From: CAVXYG01 sp963706835
GTDB lineage: Bacteria; Actinomycetota; Actinomycetes; S36-B12; GCA-2699445
Assembly: GCA_963706835.1 (NCBI GenBank)
Contig: CAVPOB010000036.1
Location: 87,874 to 151,873 of the forward strand
Direction of reading: 5' to 3'
Length of the DNA: 64,000 nucleotides
Position 1 is the first letter of the stretch. Each line of letters opens with the position of its first letter. This document shows, piece by piece, positions 52,560 to 63,100 of the stretch. The notes beneath the pieces are model-generated. The model did no database searches and had not been told where the DNA came from. It saw only the letters and a list, made by a program, of their open reading frames with translations. Position numbers and translations under genes: made by a program.

Positions 52560-52717
52560 AGAATCGTGTGCAGCCCTCAACTCGCGTCCGCAAAGGGTAG
52601 AGAAGCGGAACTCAGCCACCCGACAGCCGGGCCGGGGGCGCTGCGCGCGAAGGATCACCGTGGGATGTGTGACCGCGACACAACTACGCCCGGGAGCCGT
52701 CGGTCTGGGAGATGCCG

Positions 52718-53054
52718 CCTGGCCATGCTCGCGTACGGGGTGGTGCAACTGGTGGAGGGGTGGGGCTGTGGGGCGGCTGGCGATGGGCGGAGTACCTCGC
52801 CGTGGTCGCTACCTCGGCGTTCATCCCGTTCGAGGTCTACGAGATCGTTGAGAAGCCGACCCCGCTGAAGATCGGGGCCCTCATGCTGAACATCGCCGTG
52901 GTCGTTTCACCTGGTGCACAAGGGCCGCCTGTTCGGGATACGCGGCGGGCACCAGGCGTACCTCATGGAGGTGCGCGACTCGACCCTTCCTGCTGACCTG
53001 CTGCGCTCCCTGGGCCGATCGCCCGCGGAGCTGACCAGCCATCGGATCATCTGA
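52718..53054 (+). pseudogene. Remnant of a DUF2127 membrane protein
   Basis: Three plus-strand frames in succession read CRLAMLAYGVVQLVEG, then VGLWGGWRWAEYLAVVATSA and FIPFEVYEIVEKPTPLKIGA, then HLVHKGRLFGIRGG and on to a stop at 53054. The order AYG-LQLVEG-VGLW-RWAEYLAV-FIPFEVYE-KPT-K-GAL-NI matches the last two TM helices of DUF2127 proteins. Two frame changes (near 52762 and 52905) and loss of the N-terminal helices mark it as a pseudogene. Several tail residues after the last TM may be natural. Confidence 0.74.
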
Positions 53055-53515
53055 CCGCGCCCAGCGATCCGGCTACGCCGCGCGTGCTCACCATCCCACG
53101 GAACTGCCTCGGGCTTGCTGTTGCGTCCTTCTGGGCTGCTAGATGATTTCGGTCAGGATCGGTGTCAGGCCGGACAGGCGCTGCCGCCCGCATCCCGCCA
53201 ACCCCACCAGCGCTCAAGTCAGCACGGCACAGGAAGGCGCCCCACATCGGGGAGGCCAAGCTCGATACCCGCGTCACAGTGGGCGAAGTGACGCGGCCGT
53301 CGAGACCCGCGGGACCGGGGGAGGGGGGTGTTGGCACCGGCTGCGAGTCGCAGGGGGATCCGGTTCGCATGTTCCGAAGTTTGAGAGAACCGGGCTGGGG
53401 CCACTTCGGCTGCCCCCTTCGTGCAGCGGAGCGGGCGAAGCCGCGAAGGTCCGCACCGCACCGGCGCACGCCTCAGCGAGCCCAGCTAGGGGTTGCCCGG
53501 GTCGCGGCGGGCCGC
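53055..53515. other. Gene-free spacer
   Basis: About 460 bases, rich in G-runs, with no supported gene, repeat or hairpin. Confidence 0.35.
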
Positions 53516-53969
53516 CTAGCCGAAGGGGAACAGCTGGTCGCAGTCCCCGAGGAGCTGCTCCGCTTCGTCGGGGCCCAGTGCGAGCAGCAGGTAGTCGTTG
53601 ATGCCGCTGTACTGCAGTTGGCCGTCAGCGGTGAACGCGAAATCCAGCGGGGAGAACCCGCGCAGGTACCAGTGCACCAGCGCCAGCCTGGCCTCGTCGC
53701 GGAGCTTGAACGTGTTGGACGAGGCGTCGGTAGGGAGGTCGTTTTGCGCCGCCAACACCGCATCGGTGGGGCGTAGCGCGGCCAGGCCTTGGGCCGGGGA
53801 GTGTGGCGTCGAGCGCCATGATCGCGTCGGGGTGCCTGGCGTAGAGGGCTGCGGCGTGGACGACCACCTTGGCCTGCTTCTCAGCGGTCAGGCCCCCGGC
53901 GCCGATGCCGATGCCGTCGTCGGCAGACTCCCGCTCGGGGCGGCCGTGCGTCCTCGCCCAGGGCTCCAT
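53516..53969 (-). pseudogene. Hypothetical protein with one frameshift
   Basis: An N-terminal frame from ATG 53969 reads KQAKVVVHAAALYARHPDAI then MALDATLP; at about 53795 the frame shifts and continues AQGLAALRPTDAVLAAQNDL, FKLRDEARLALVHWYLRGFS and LLLALGPDEAEQLLGDCDQL to the TAG at 53516. Both parts are clearly protein-like and adjoin at a CCCCGG run. About 150 residues if joined. Mostly helical, no TM or signal; family not recognised. It is divergent from the lipoprotein at 54052. Confidence 0.6.
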
Positions 53970-54051
53970 GACGAAAGGCCCTGGTCCGCGGGTCTGCGCG
54001 CAAGGAGGCTTGTGCTGGGTGATCCTTCCGACCAGAGAACCTGGGGGAATC

Positions 54052-55113
54052 ATGAACAGTCGACTCGCTATTGTGGCCGCCGCAGCACTGGTGCTGGCTG
54101 CCTGCGCTGCGCCTGCAGACGAAGCGGGTTCCGGTTCGCCGGACCCGACGGCCAGTTCCGCCCCGGCCCCGGGAGAACCGCTCGAGTGGGATGACGCCGA
54201 GGCGGGCATCTGCTTCGACCGCGACGACGGCGGCACCATGCTTGCGGACTGCGACAACCGGCATGACGGCCAGGTCGTCGGGGTTGGCACACTGCCCTCC
54301 GCAGGCGGCCCGTACCCGGGGCCCGACGTGGCGGAGCGGGAGGCGTTCGAGTTCTGCGCCGCAGCGTTTGACGAGTTCGTCGGTGGGCCCTCCGACGAGT
54401 TGGTGCTGAGCTGGAGCGGCGCGGACGAGGAGGACTGGACCAGGCACTCCGACCAGGTCCTGTGCGAGATCGCCAGCGCTTCCAACGATCCGCTTCTGGG
54501 TAGCGCCGAGGGGAGCGGGGCGTCCGACGGGTCTGATTCCGGCGACAGCCTCATCCTCCTGCTGTCAGAGGACTTCCGCGGCCTCCCCGACCAGCCCGCC
54601 GCGGACATCGGCGATGGGTTGTCGGAGCAGGTGCTCGATGGTCAGCTCCTGCTGACACCGGCGCAGCCGAACATGAGCTACACCTGGGGTGTCGACCTGC
54701 CCAGCGTTGGCGGTGCGGAAGTGACCGCCACTGGGGGACCCGCTGGGGAGTCGACTGGCGCTGGGGCCTGGGGGGTGGCGCTCAGCGAGGAACTCTCCTC
54801 CGGGAGCAGCTCAGGGGTCATGCTGCTGTGCTGGACCGATGGCACGGCGTCCCTATGGGACACGGGCACGATCACTGCCTTGATGCAGGTTCCCGAAGCG
54901 AGTTGCGGACCGGACACAGCGATGAGCCTGAGGGTTGTCAGCGACATTCCTGGTCCATCCTTGATCGCGGTCTCCGTCGGCGGCTCACCCGTCACCAGCT
55001 ACATGGGTGATGCGGACTACGGACCCTTGGTCGCGGCCACCCTGGTCGTGGAGACCTTCGACCAGCCCGGATTCACCGCCGCAGTGTCACGCTGGTCTGC
55101 CGCGGCCCGATAG
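54052..55113 (+). CDS. Lipoprotein with septum-formation-like domain
   Basis: A 353-residue lipoprotein: signal MNSRLAIVAAAALVLAACAA with lipobox LAAC, then a Ser/Ala/Pro/Gly linker. Residues 40-145 resemble the actinobacterial septum-formation family: DAEAGICFDRDDGGTMLADC, NRHDGQVVGVGTLP and a later Cys in FCAAAFDEFVG, the usual two-disulfide pattern (CFD ... V-x-C-x-x-x-H-D-x-x-V). Residues 165-353 form a second, beta-rich domain with a concanavalin-like feel (VDLPSVGGAEVTATGGPAG, GVMLLCWTDGTASLWDTG). Start ATG 54052 follows CTGGGGGAATC. It acts outside the membrane; exact role unknown. Confidence 0.82.
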   Translation: MNSRLAIVAAAALVLAACAAPADEAGSGSPDPTASSAPAPGEPLEWDDAEAGICFDRDDGGTMLADCDNRHDGQVVGVGTLPSAGGPYPGPDVAEREAFEFCAAAFDEFVGGPSDELVLSWSGADEEDWTRHSDQVLCEIASASNDPLLGSAEGSGASDGSDSGDSLILLLSEDFRGLPDQPAADIGDGLSEQVLDGQLLLTPAQPNMSYTWGVDLPSVGGAEVTATGGPAGESTGAGAWGVALSEELSSGSSSGVMLLCWTDGTASLWDTGTITALMQVPEASCGPDTAMSLRVVSDIPGPSLIAVSVGGSPVTSYMGDADYGPLVAATLVVETFDQPGFTAAVSRWSAAAR

Positions 55114-55638
55114 CCCCGAGTGGAGGGGCTGGCAGAGAGGACCACTTGGCCGCGGCATCATGGCAACTGCACCGCCGAACTCGTTGCGGGCGACTCGTAG
55201 GGCCGCGGGCAGCACCGCGGTCAGCGCCGGCGCTGCCGACCATCGATGGATCCCGATCGCCGACCCCATGCGGCACCCCGGGTGCCGCGTCAACTCCAAG
55301 CACTGGGTGGACCGGCCGCTCTGGTCGAGGGCCGAAGGTGTCTTCGGCGCTTCATGGGCACAGCGCGCGATGTGCCCAGATGCACGCTGCGCCGCCACAA
55401 CCAAGACCGGGGTAGCGCCACCGGGAGGCCGAGGTCGGCCTGCCACAAGGTCAACGAAGGGTGCGGCTCGCGCAGTCACGCAGGCGGGATCTCCGGCCAC
55501 GGCCATCGAGACAACACGGCATGAGGACCACGGAGGCAGACATCAGGACCACCAGGTCCAGCAGTTGTCGCTCCAGATCAGCAGGCTCGGGGTCGTGCAT
55601 CACAGCCTGGACCCCTTCCTGCCTGGGCCCGGTGGCCC
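55114..55638. other. Gene-free spacer
   Basis: About 525 bases with no convincing frame on either strand; only shadow frames with Arg/Pro/Ser-rich composition. No hairpin or repeat was noticed. Confidence 0.35.
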
Positions 55639-56225
55639 TCACCAGTCATGGACGGTGCCGTCGGGCAGGCGGTTCACCGGCAGGTAGGAGGTGCGGTACT
55701 CGTGAGCCGCCCCCACCGCGTCGTCGTAGGAGACCCCGAGACCCGACTCCTTGCCCGGGTGCAGGTACCCATCGGCATAGGAGAACCCGGGCTGGAAGAG
55801 CTGCACGGCGGACTCGGAGTAGCCGGCGTACTCCTGGATCCCGAAGTTGTGGACGCTCAGGCCCAGATGCAGTGCGGCGGCGAAACCCACCGGGGGGAGA
55901 TGTTTTCCGGTCCGTGCACACCGGTCCGGATGCCGCTGATGCCCGCGTCCTCGAAGATCCGTGTGAGGGGTTGTGATCCCCCCGCTGTGGGTCACGGCCA
56001 TCCGCACGTCGTCGATCAGACGCTTGTCGATCAACGGCTGACGTCGTAGATCGAGGTAAAGACCTCACCGATCGCCAGCGGGGTAGTGCTCGCGGCCCGG
56101 ACCAGGCGCATTGCGGCGGGGTCTTCGGCAGTCACCGCGGCCTCGAGCCAGAACAGGCGATAGGGCTCAAGATCCTTGGCGAGGCGAGCGGCCTCGATAG
56201 GGGTCAGCCGGTGGTGCCGCACGCC
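55639..56225 (-). pseudogene. C-terminal remnant of a mannonate dehydratase / RspA-type enolase-superfamily gene
   Basis: The minus strand holds ordered pieces in different frames: HHRLTPIEAARLAKDLEPYR then LFWLEAAVTAEDPAAMRLVR and TPLAIGEVFTSIYDV (to 56031), IDKRLIDDVRMAVTHSGGIT, then PLTRIFEDAGISGIRTGVHG and, last, LGLSVHNFGIQEYAGYS and LPVNRLPDGTVHDW with a stop at 55639. This is the motif order of the ManD/RspA group of the enolase superfamily. The N-terminal half (about 200 residues, including the capping domain) is missing, and at least three frame changes occur. Confidence 0.84.
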
Positions 56226-56340
56226 GTTCAGTACTGCGCCCACCACGCTGCGTGCACGGCAGAGAATCACCTCCGCATTCGTTGCGTGGGCTCTTCGTCC
56301 GCTGCTAGGAATCAGCCAGCAGGGGCGAGAGGGGCATCGC

Positions 56341-57129
56341 GTGGGACGCAGCGGGAGCGGGCGGGGCCGCGACCGGGATGATGCAGACGAGCGGGAACAA
56401 CCGCGTCGTCCTGGTCCTGGACGCCGTCCCCCGACTCCGAGCAGTGGCCCGCGGCACCCCCAGATTGGCGCTCCGGTGCGACCCGACCTTCGACCCCGGC
56501 GGCCCGACTTCCGGCGACTGCGTCTCGACCTCGAGGACCTGCTCGATGAGCTGCAACCGACAGGGCCGATCCTTGACGACGTTCGGATCCGGCCGCGACC
56601 TGAGATCCGCCGCCCGCTGCGGCGGGTGCCGGCTGGAACGGTGCTGCAGCCGATCGAGGTTCCGGCCGGCAAGCTCGAGGGGCTCATCCGGCGTTCGCTC
56701 ACCGAGCAGCATGAGCGCCTGGTGTGGGCCGAGGCCGGCGATGAAGTCGTCGTGGACCTCACCAGGACCCGGGTGGCGGTGCGGACCGGTGTCGTCCTGA
56801 TCGCCATCAACCTGCAGACCGACGACACGCAGCCGACCGAACTCGTCGTGCCGTTGGCGATCGGGACTCCGAAGGACATCTCCGGACTGCTGGCCGTCAC
56901 GCCGCGTGCCCCGGAAGGGCCAGCAGGTCTGGTGCTGCGGTGGGGCGATGCCGTCATTGCTGCCGCCTGGGGTGCGCTGATCGATGTGGTGGCTGAACTC
57001 GCACAGGCGGCGGGCTCCGATGAGCTGGGTGCGCCGCTGCAGCCGGCGGCCCTGGTGGCGCAGGACGAGGTGCTCGGCATCGTGCTGCAGGCCGAGCCCG
57101 AGGTTCGGCGCGGCGGAGGTGGACCGTGA
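56341..57129 (+). CDS. Partner protein of the giant DUF6603-like protein, unknown function
   Basis: About 262 residues from GTG 56341, which follows GCGAGAGGGGCATCGC. The first 45 residues are a disordered charged segment (RSGSGRGRDRDDADEREQPR). Residues 60-250 are ordered alpha/beta, with VPAGTVLQPIEVPAGKLEGL, SLTEQHERLVWAEAGDEVVV and LVLRWGDAVIAAAWGALIDV. No signal peptide. Its TGA overlaps the GTG of the next gene (GTGA), so it is translationally coupled to the giant protein and probably works with it. A later GTG at 56476 would drop the charged leader. No known family recognised. Confidence 0.65.
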   Translation: MGRSGSGRGRDRDDADEREQPRRPGPGRRPPTPSSGPRHPQIGAPVRPDLRPRRPDFRRLRLDLEDLLDELQPTGPILDDVRIRPRPEIRRPLRRVPAGTVLQPIEVPAGKLEGLIRRSLTEQHERLVWAEAGDEVVVDLTRTRVAVRTGVVLIAINLQTDDTQPTELVVPLAIGTPKDISGLLAVTPRAPEGPAGLVLRWGDAVIAAAWGALIDVVAELAQAAGSDELGAPLQPAALVAQDEVLGIVLQAEPEVRRGGGGP

Positions 57130-60100
57130 GCATCGACGTCGCACCGGAGTTGGAGGGCCTCGGCATTGCCCTGGGCGTGTTGCAGCCCGAAGGGGATGGG
57201 GACGGGCTGACCTGGAACCTCGACTTCCTCGCCAACCCCGATCAGCACCTGACGAGCATCCTCACCAACGAAGACCAGCGCGACGCACTGCTGGGCCTGC
57301 TCGCCGATGTCCTGGGCACCGACGCCGACCCCGACCTGCCGAACGTCCCCGCTGGGGAGACCTGGCTGCCGCTGGTCGAGGAGGGGCCGGGGGGTCTGTA
57401 CGTGTTGGTGGAGGCGGTGGACTCCTCGACCGTCCGGCTCAGCGTCGCCGGCCGGGTGGGTCGGGCCGCCGCTGGCGTGGATGCCTCGGCCAGCGTCCGG
57501 GTGCCGCTGCTCGAGGTGGCCAGTGGCACGATCACGCCGTTGGTCGGCGGAGCCGATGGGGCGCTGGCGGTCACCGCGTCGATCGCCGGGCAGTCGGGAC
57601 CGCTGGTCAGCGAGGACGGGCTCACCGTCGATGGCGTCTCGCTGCGAGCCAGCATCGAGACCGACCCCGCCGCCGATCCGCCGGCAGCACTCAGCGTCGT
57701 GGTGCAGGGCCTGGCCTTCAGCGCCTCCGATCCGCCCGAGGACCTGGATCTGCGTGACCTCGCCACCAAGTTCGACGCCGAAGCGGTCCGGCTGCTCCTC
57801 GCCGCGCTGCGGTCGCGCGCCGGCGATGCCCCGGAACTCGCCCACCTGTTCGCGATGCTGGGGTTGGGCCCGGCCGGTTCCATCCCGAGCCTGCCGCTGG
57901 CCAACCTGACCGGCAGCGACCCGGAGACGGCGCTCAAGGGATGGCTGCGGCAGGTCATCGTGGACGCCGGTGCGCGCAATGCCTGGCTCGGCGAGCTGGC
58001 CGGGCTGGTGGGAGCCACCGTGCCGACCGCGGGCGAGCTGTGCTTCGTCGCCACCACGACGGCCGCCGTCTGCCTGACCGTCACCGGCGATGCCGATCCC
58101 GCCAGCGGTGCGCCACGGATCCGCGTTGGGCTGCGCGGCCGGGGCCGGGCACCCGGCGACACCGCCCACGCTGATCTGGTCGCCGAGGCCGAGCTGCTGC
58201 GCGTCAGCCTGAGCACGCCGACGCAGATCACGGGGCTGCCCGATCTGCGGGCGACCGTGCGGGTGACCGGGGCCGCGGGCCCGCTGGTGGACACCCCGAA
58301 CCATGACGGCCATGCACTGCGGATCGGGTCGCTGGACGTCGGGGTCGCGATCGGCAGCGACCGGGCGCTGGTCCCGGTCCTCACCGCGCGCGACGTCGTG
58401 CTGGACACGACGACCTTCGAGACCCTGGACCTGACCGATGCCGATGCGGTGATGGGGGCGGCGGCGACCACGGCGTCGGACTCGCTGTCCAACCTCCTGC
58501 AGCAGTTCACCGACCTGCTCGACGGGTCGCCGGAGGCCCGCGCGTTGGCGTCGCTGTTGGGCCTGCGAGCACCGACCGCCAGTTGGACGCCGCAGCTGGC
58601 AGATCCGGCGAAACTGCTGGTGGACCCGTTGCGGGAGCTGTGCTGCTACCAGGCACGCGTGCTGGCCGTGCCTGGCGCCTGGTCGCAGCTGCTGGGCCAA
58701 CTGTTCGTGCTGGTCGGCGCGGGTGCGGCGCCGGCGGTGACGGGAGCCGGTTCGGCGGCCGACCCGTGGCGCGTTCCGGTCTCCACGAACACCACCGGCA
58801 GTGTCGATCTGCTGGTCTGGTCGCGGGCCGGCACCTCGGGCAAGACGCACCTGCTGCTCGGGGCCGCGGCCAAGATCGGGACCGAGATCGCGACCGATGC
58901 GCGGCTCGCGGTCGAACTGCGCACCGAACTGCTCGACGCCACCCTGCCCGCGCTGCCGGATTGCACCGGGTCGGTCGGGCTCGACGTGGCCCGCTGCCAC
59001 ACCCTGGCGATCACGCTGGGCGATGACCTCACCTTCGACACCGGCGACCTCATCGTGCGGGCGCAGCGGGTCGACTTCGGCCTGCGCTGGTGCCGCGGCG
59101 GCGACCCGGAGCCGGTGGCGCGCATCACCGGCGGCACCGTGGTCACCGGCACGGGGGTGGTGACCATCCCCGACCTGGACATCGACGCGGGCTTCGACGT
59201 CACCGCGCTGTCCGGTCAGGTCGTCATGGCGCTCGGCGATCTGTTCGGCGCGTGGTTCTCCGGCGGCGGCACCAGTTGGTGGCGGTTGGGGCCGCTGCTC
59301 GGCCTCCTGCCGGGCCTGCCGGGCGTGCCCGGATTCAGCCTGGCCGACCTGCCGGCGCTGGCCGCCCAACTGCAGGGCCAGACGCAGTGGCGAGGGTTCT
59401 TCGACGCCTCGAGCGCTGGCATGGTCAGCGGCCGCGGCAGCCACGCCGACCCGTGGGCACTGTCGACCGGCTCCAACGACCTGCCCGAACTGGTGGCCTG
59501 GCTGGACCCGGACGGGCCCCCGGCCGGTGTGGGCGGGATCCCCCGCGGCATCCTGCCGCCGCAGCTCACCGAGGCCCTCGACGCCGGCGCGGACGCCTCG
59601 CAGCCCGAGCGTCTCGCGGAGCTGCTCGGCCGAGCCGACGGCGGTCGCCCCGGAGGCGGCCGAGGTCGTCGATGCCGATCTGGGCGCGGCGCTGCGGCTC
59701 CTGCACGATCGGCTCGCGGAGACCGATGGCCTGGTGCCCGGCGATGCCCAGGTGGTCGCCGGCTGGCAGCGCATCGACCTCGGGGCCACCACCCATCTCG
59801 CGGAACCCGGCGCGCTCGACCTCGCCACGGACCGGCCCGGCCTGCCCGCGGCGACCCGGCGGGTCTACGTCAGCGCGCCGCTGCCGCTGGCCGCAGCGTC
59901 GCCGGACGCCGACCCGACCAAGGTCATCGACCTGCGCGAGGCCGGCCGCAACGCGGCGACGTTCTCCTTCGACCACGTCACCGGTGCCGGGCCCTGGCAT
60001 GTCCTGCTGCCGTTCGGGCCAACGCGGTCAGCGCCGCCGAGCCGGACGGCCTCGACGGTCTGATGCACGGTTGCTCGCGGCGGTCACGGCGGTGCGCAGC

Positions 60101-63100
60101 GCAGTCGGCGATCCGGTGGCCCTGATCGCCCATGGCACGTCCGGCCAGCTCGCGCCGGGCGGCCGCCACGCCGGGCCTGCTCACTGATGTCGTCACGGTC
60201 GGCACCCCGCACAGCAGCGCGCCGCTGGCCTGGTTGGCGCAGCAGGACGTCCGCCGCGCTGTCCGCGCGCGGCAGCGGCTGCGCGCCCGCGCCGGTGCTG
60301 CCGCCGGTGCTGCCGGCCCCGCGAACGGCCTGTGGCAGACGGTCTCCGCCGCGTTGGACGGCATCGTCACCGAACAGCAGGGGGCCGACAGCTCCGCCGC
60401 CACGTGCCGTTCCCGTTCGCCGACTACACCGCGCCGACCACGGCGCCGGCGCTCGCGCCGGGCGTCACCGGCCACTGCGCGGTGGGAGTCCTGCCGCCGC
60501 CGTCATCGACGGCGCGCTCACCGAGGTGATCGGCCGGGGATCCAGGCGATCACCGTGCCACCGGCCGGCGGGGGCTGCCGAAGCACCTGGTCTCGGGGCG
60601 CGCACCCGGCCGCCGGACGGTTCGACTGCCGCGGCGCCGTCCGGTTGACGCCGATGTCGCGCTGACCTCCATCTGGTCGAGGTCAGCGGCGGCGCCGCGG
60701 ATCACCGGGCAGCGCCGTCGCTGCGGCTGCACGCCGACGTGGCCGCAACGACGGGGTGCCGGTGGCGCCGCCGAGCACCGGCCTGGCGAGCGGCAGGATC
60801 CCGGGGTTCGCATGTGTCGGTGGACCTCAGCGTGGAGGTGGGCGAACCGTCCCGGCAGCGGCGACGAGCGCTCCGCGCATCAGCGGCAGCATCACCCTGC
60901 ACTCGACGTCAGCGTGCTCTGTCGACGGCACGAGCGCTGGTCATCGACAGCACCGACGGTTGGCAGCCTGGTGGACGGTGCCAGCGGGGCATCTGGGACG
61001 CTGCCGAGGCTCGGATGCTCCTTGGCCTGGTGGCGGCATCGCTGGGGGAGATCCCCGCGACCGGTGCGCTGCGGCGGCTCGCCGATCTGCTGACCGCCCT
61101 CGACGTGGCCGAATCGACACGAGCAACCGCCTGGAGTCGTCACGGATGGTTGACGCAGGTGCTGACCGATCGGACGCACTGCTGGCCGACCTCCGGCCAA
61201 GACCGCCCGACGAACGCGCTGCTCGACGCCGTGGCCGTTCGGTGGCGGCAGCCGGACCTCCGATGCCTACTGCTCATCGCCTCCTCCGATGTGGAGGTGG
61301 CGATCCTCGGGACGATGCCGAACTGGTCGCTGCGGCTGCGGACGCTGAGCCCGCAGACGGTGGTGAAGGGCTTCGCGCTGGACGCCGCCGTGACGGTCGA
61401 TGGTGTGGCCGGGGTGCAGGGCATCTCGGGTGGTCAGCCTGGTCGAGTCGGTCCGGTGGGCCGCCGGGCTGGAGTTCGGCCTCGATACCGATGCGACTCG
61501 CCGGGTCGCTGGCCATGACCTTGCCCGAGGATCAACTGGGGAAGCCGCCCGCGTCGGTCGCCCTACTGCCCACGCTGGATCTGTCTGCACTGGGCGACTG
61601 CGGCGCCGGCGCCGCCGGGCGAACTGTCCGGCACGCCCTGACCTGCGCGCACCTGCAGGCACCGGCGGTCGTCGATCCGCTGCTCGACGTCCTGGGCCTG
61701 CTTGCCCCCGCGCAGCGCGCCGCTGCCGGTCCGTTCCGGTGCCGGGCTGCTCTGCGACCCGGGCGGCTGGCTGGCCGCCGCCGACGCCCTCGGCGGCACC
61801 GGCAGCGCACGGCGGCGGCGCCAGCGGTCGCGGACCGTGCAGGCGCTGGTCCTCGACGCGTTCGCCGGGATCGCCGGACAGGCAGCCGCCAGCGGGACGT
61901 TGGCGCTGCCCGGCGGCCTGACCCTGCGCGCCGACGCCGCAACCGACGGGCGCGCCCGACTCCGAGTCGACGCGCCGGCGCCGGCGGCCGGGACCGGTGG
62001 CGTCGGCGGCAGTGTCGGGGTCCTGCTCGGCGACGACCTCGACCTCGCGCCTGCAGTGGCCTTGGACGTGCGGCTCGGGCCGGTCGCCGGCCTCGATGAT
62101 GCCGGCGTGACGATCGGGGCCAGCGGTGCCGATCCGACGCTGTCCATCTGGGTGACGAAGACCGGCGGTGCCGCCATCACGCTGCCCCTGCTCCCGGCCT
62201 CCGGCTGGGGGACCATGACGGCGATCGCGGATGCCGCGGCAGCTGCCGCCGTGCAGCACGTGCTGCCCTTCGTGCTGGATGCCGCCGTCGATGTGGTTCC
62301 CGCGATCGCCTCGGTCGGCGACGCCCTTGGCGTGCGGACTGCCGGGGACTTCGACGGCGCGAAATTGCAGGCCCTCGCGAACGATCCGGCGGCCCGCCTG
62401 CGCGAGGCGACGGCGGTGCCCTCGCTGCTCGGCTCGCTCGACGCCCTGCTGGATGCCGTCGGCGTCACCGGGGTGACCGTGACCATGGCGACGTCCACCA
62501 TCGCGATCCAGCCGGTGAGCGGCCTGCGCCTCGAAGTCCGGCTGGGGGCCAGCCCGCAGCTGTGCGTCAACGTCGACCCGGTCGCTCCGATCACTGGCCT
62601 GTCGATCGGCGGCGCGGCCTGCGTCGGGCTCAGCGGGGTGACCGGGGCCGAGGTCTCCATCGAGATTACCGACAGCACGCTGCTCGGCACCATCCTGCTG
62701 GTGCTGCTCCCCTTCGTGCTGTTCCTGGAGTTCGGCGACCGTGCGTCCGGCCCGGACCGGCTGCTCATCGGGTTGTGGAACGACACCCCGGCCGCGGCGG
62801 GCCGCAAGGCACTGGCAGCCGGACTGCCGCTCACGGGCCTCAGCCCCACGCTCACCTGCCTGCAGGCCGACCGCACCCCGGAGGCGCAACACCGCCGGCT
62901 GCGTTGCCGAGGTCGCGCTGAGCGTGCTCCTGCCACTGCTCGGCGACCTCGTGCTGGCCGCCGATGCGGTGCAGGGCTTGCTGGACGAGTCGCTGCTCGG
63001 CGAGGCGCAACTGCTCGGCAACGCGCTGGATGCCGCCGGTGTCGTTGACGTCGTCAGTGGCGAGTACGTCCTGGCGGTGGTGTCTTCAGCGACCTCACCG

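Noticed and set aside
56031..59828. A 1265-codon minus-strand open frame opposite the giant gene
   Set aside because: Its composition (Arg/Gln/His/Gly-rich, no domains) is that of an antisense shadow in GC-rich DNA; only its last 60 codons, after 56225, match a real family and were used for the mannonate-dehydratase remnant.
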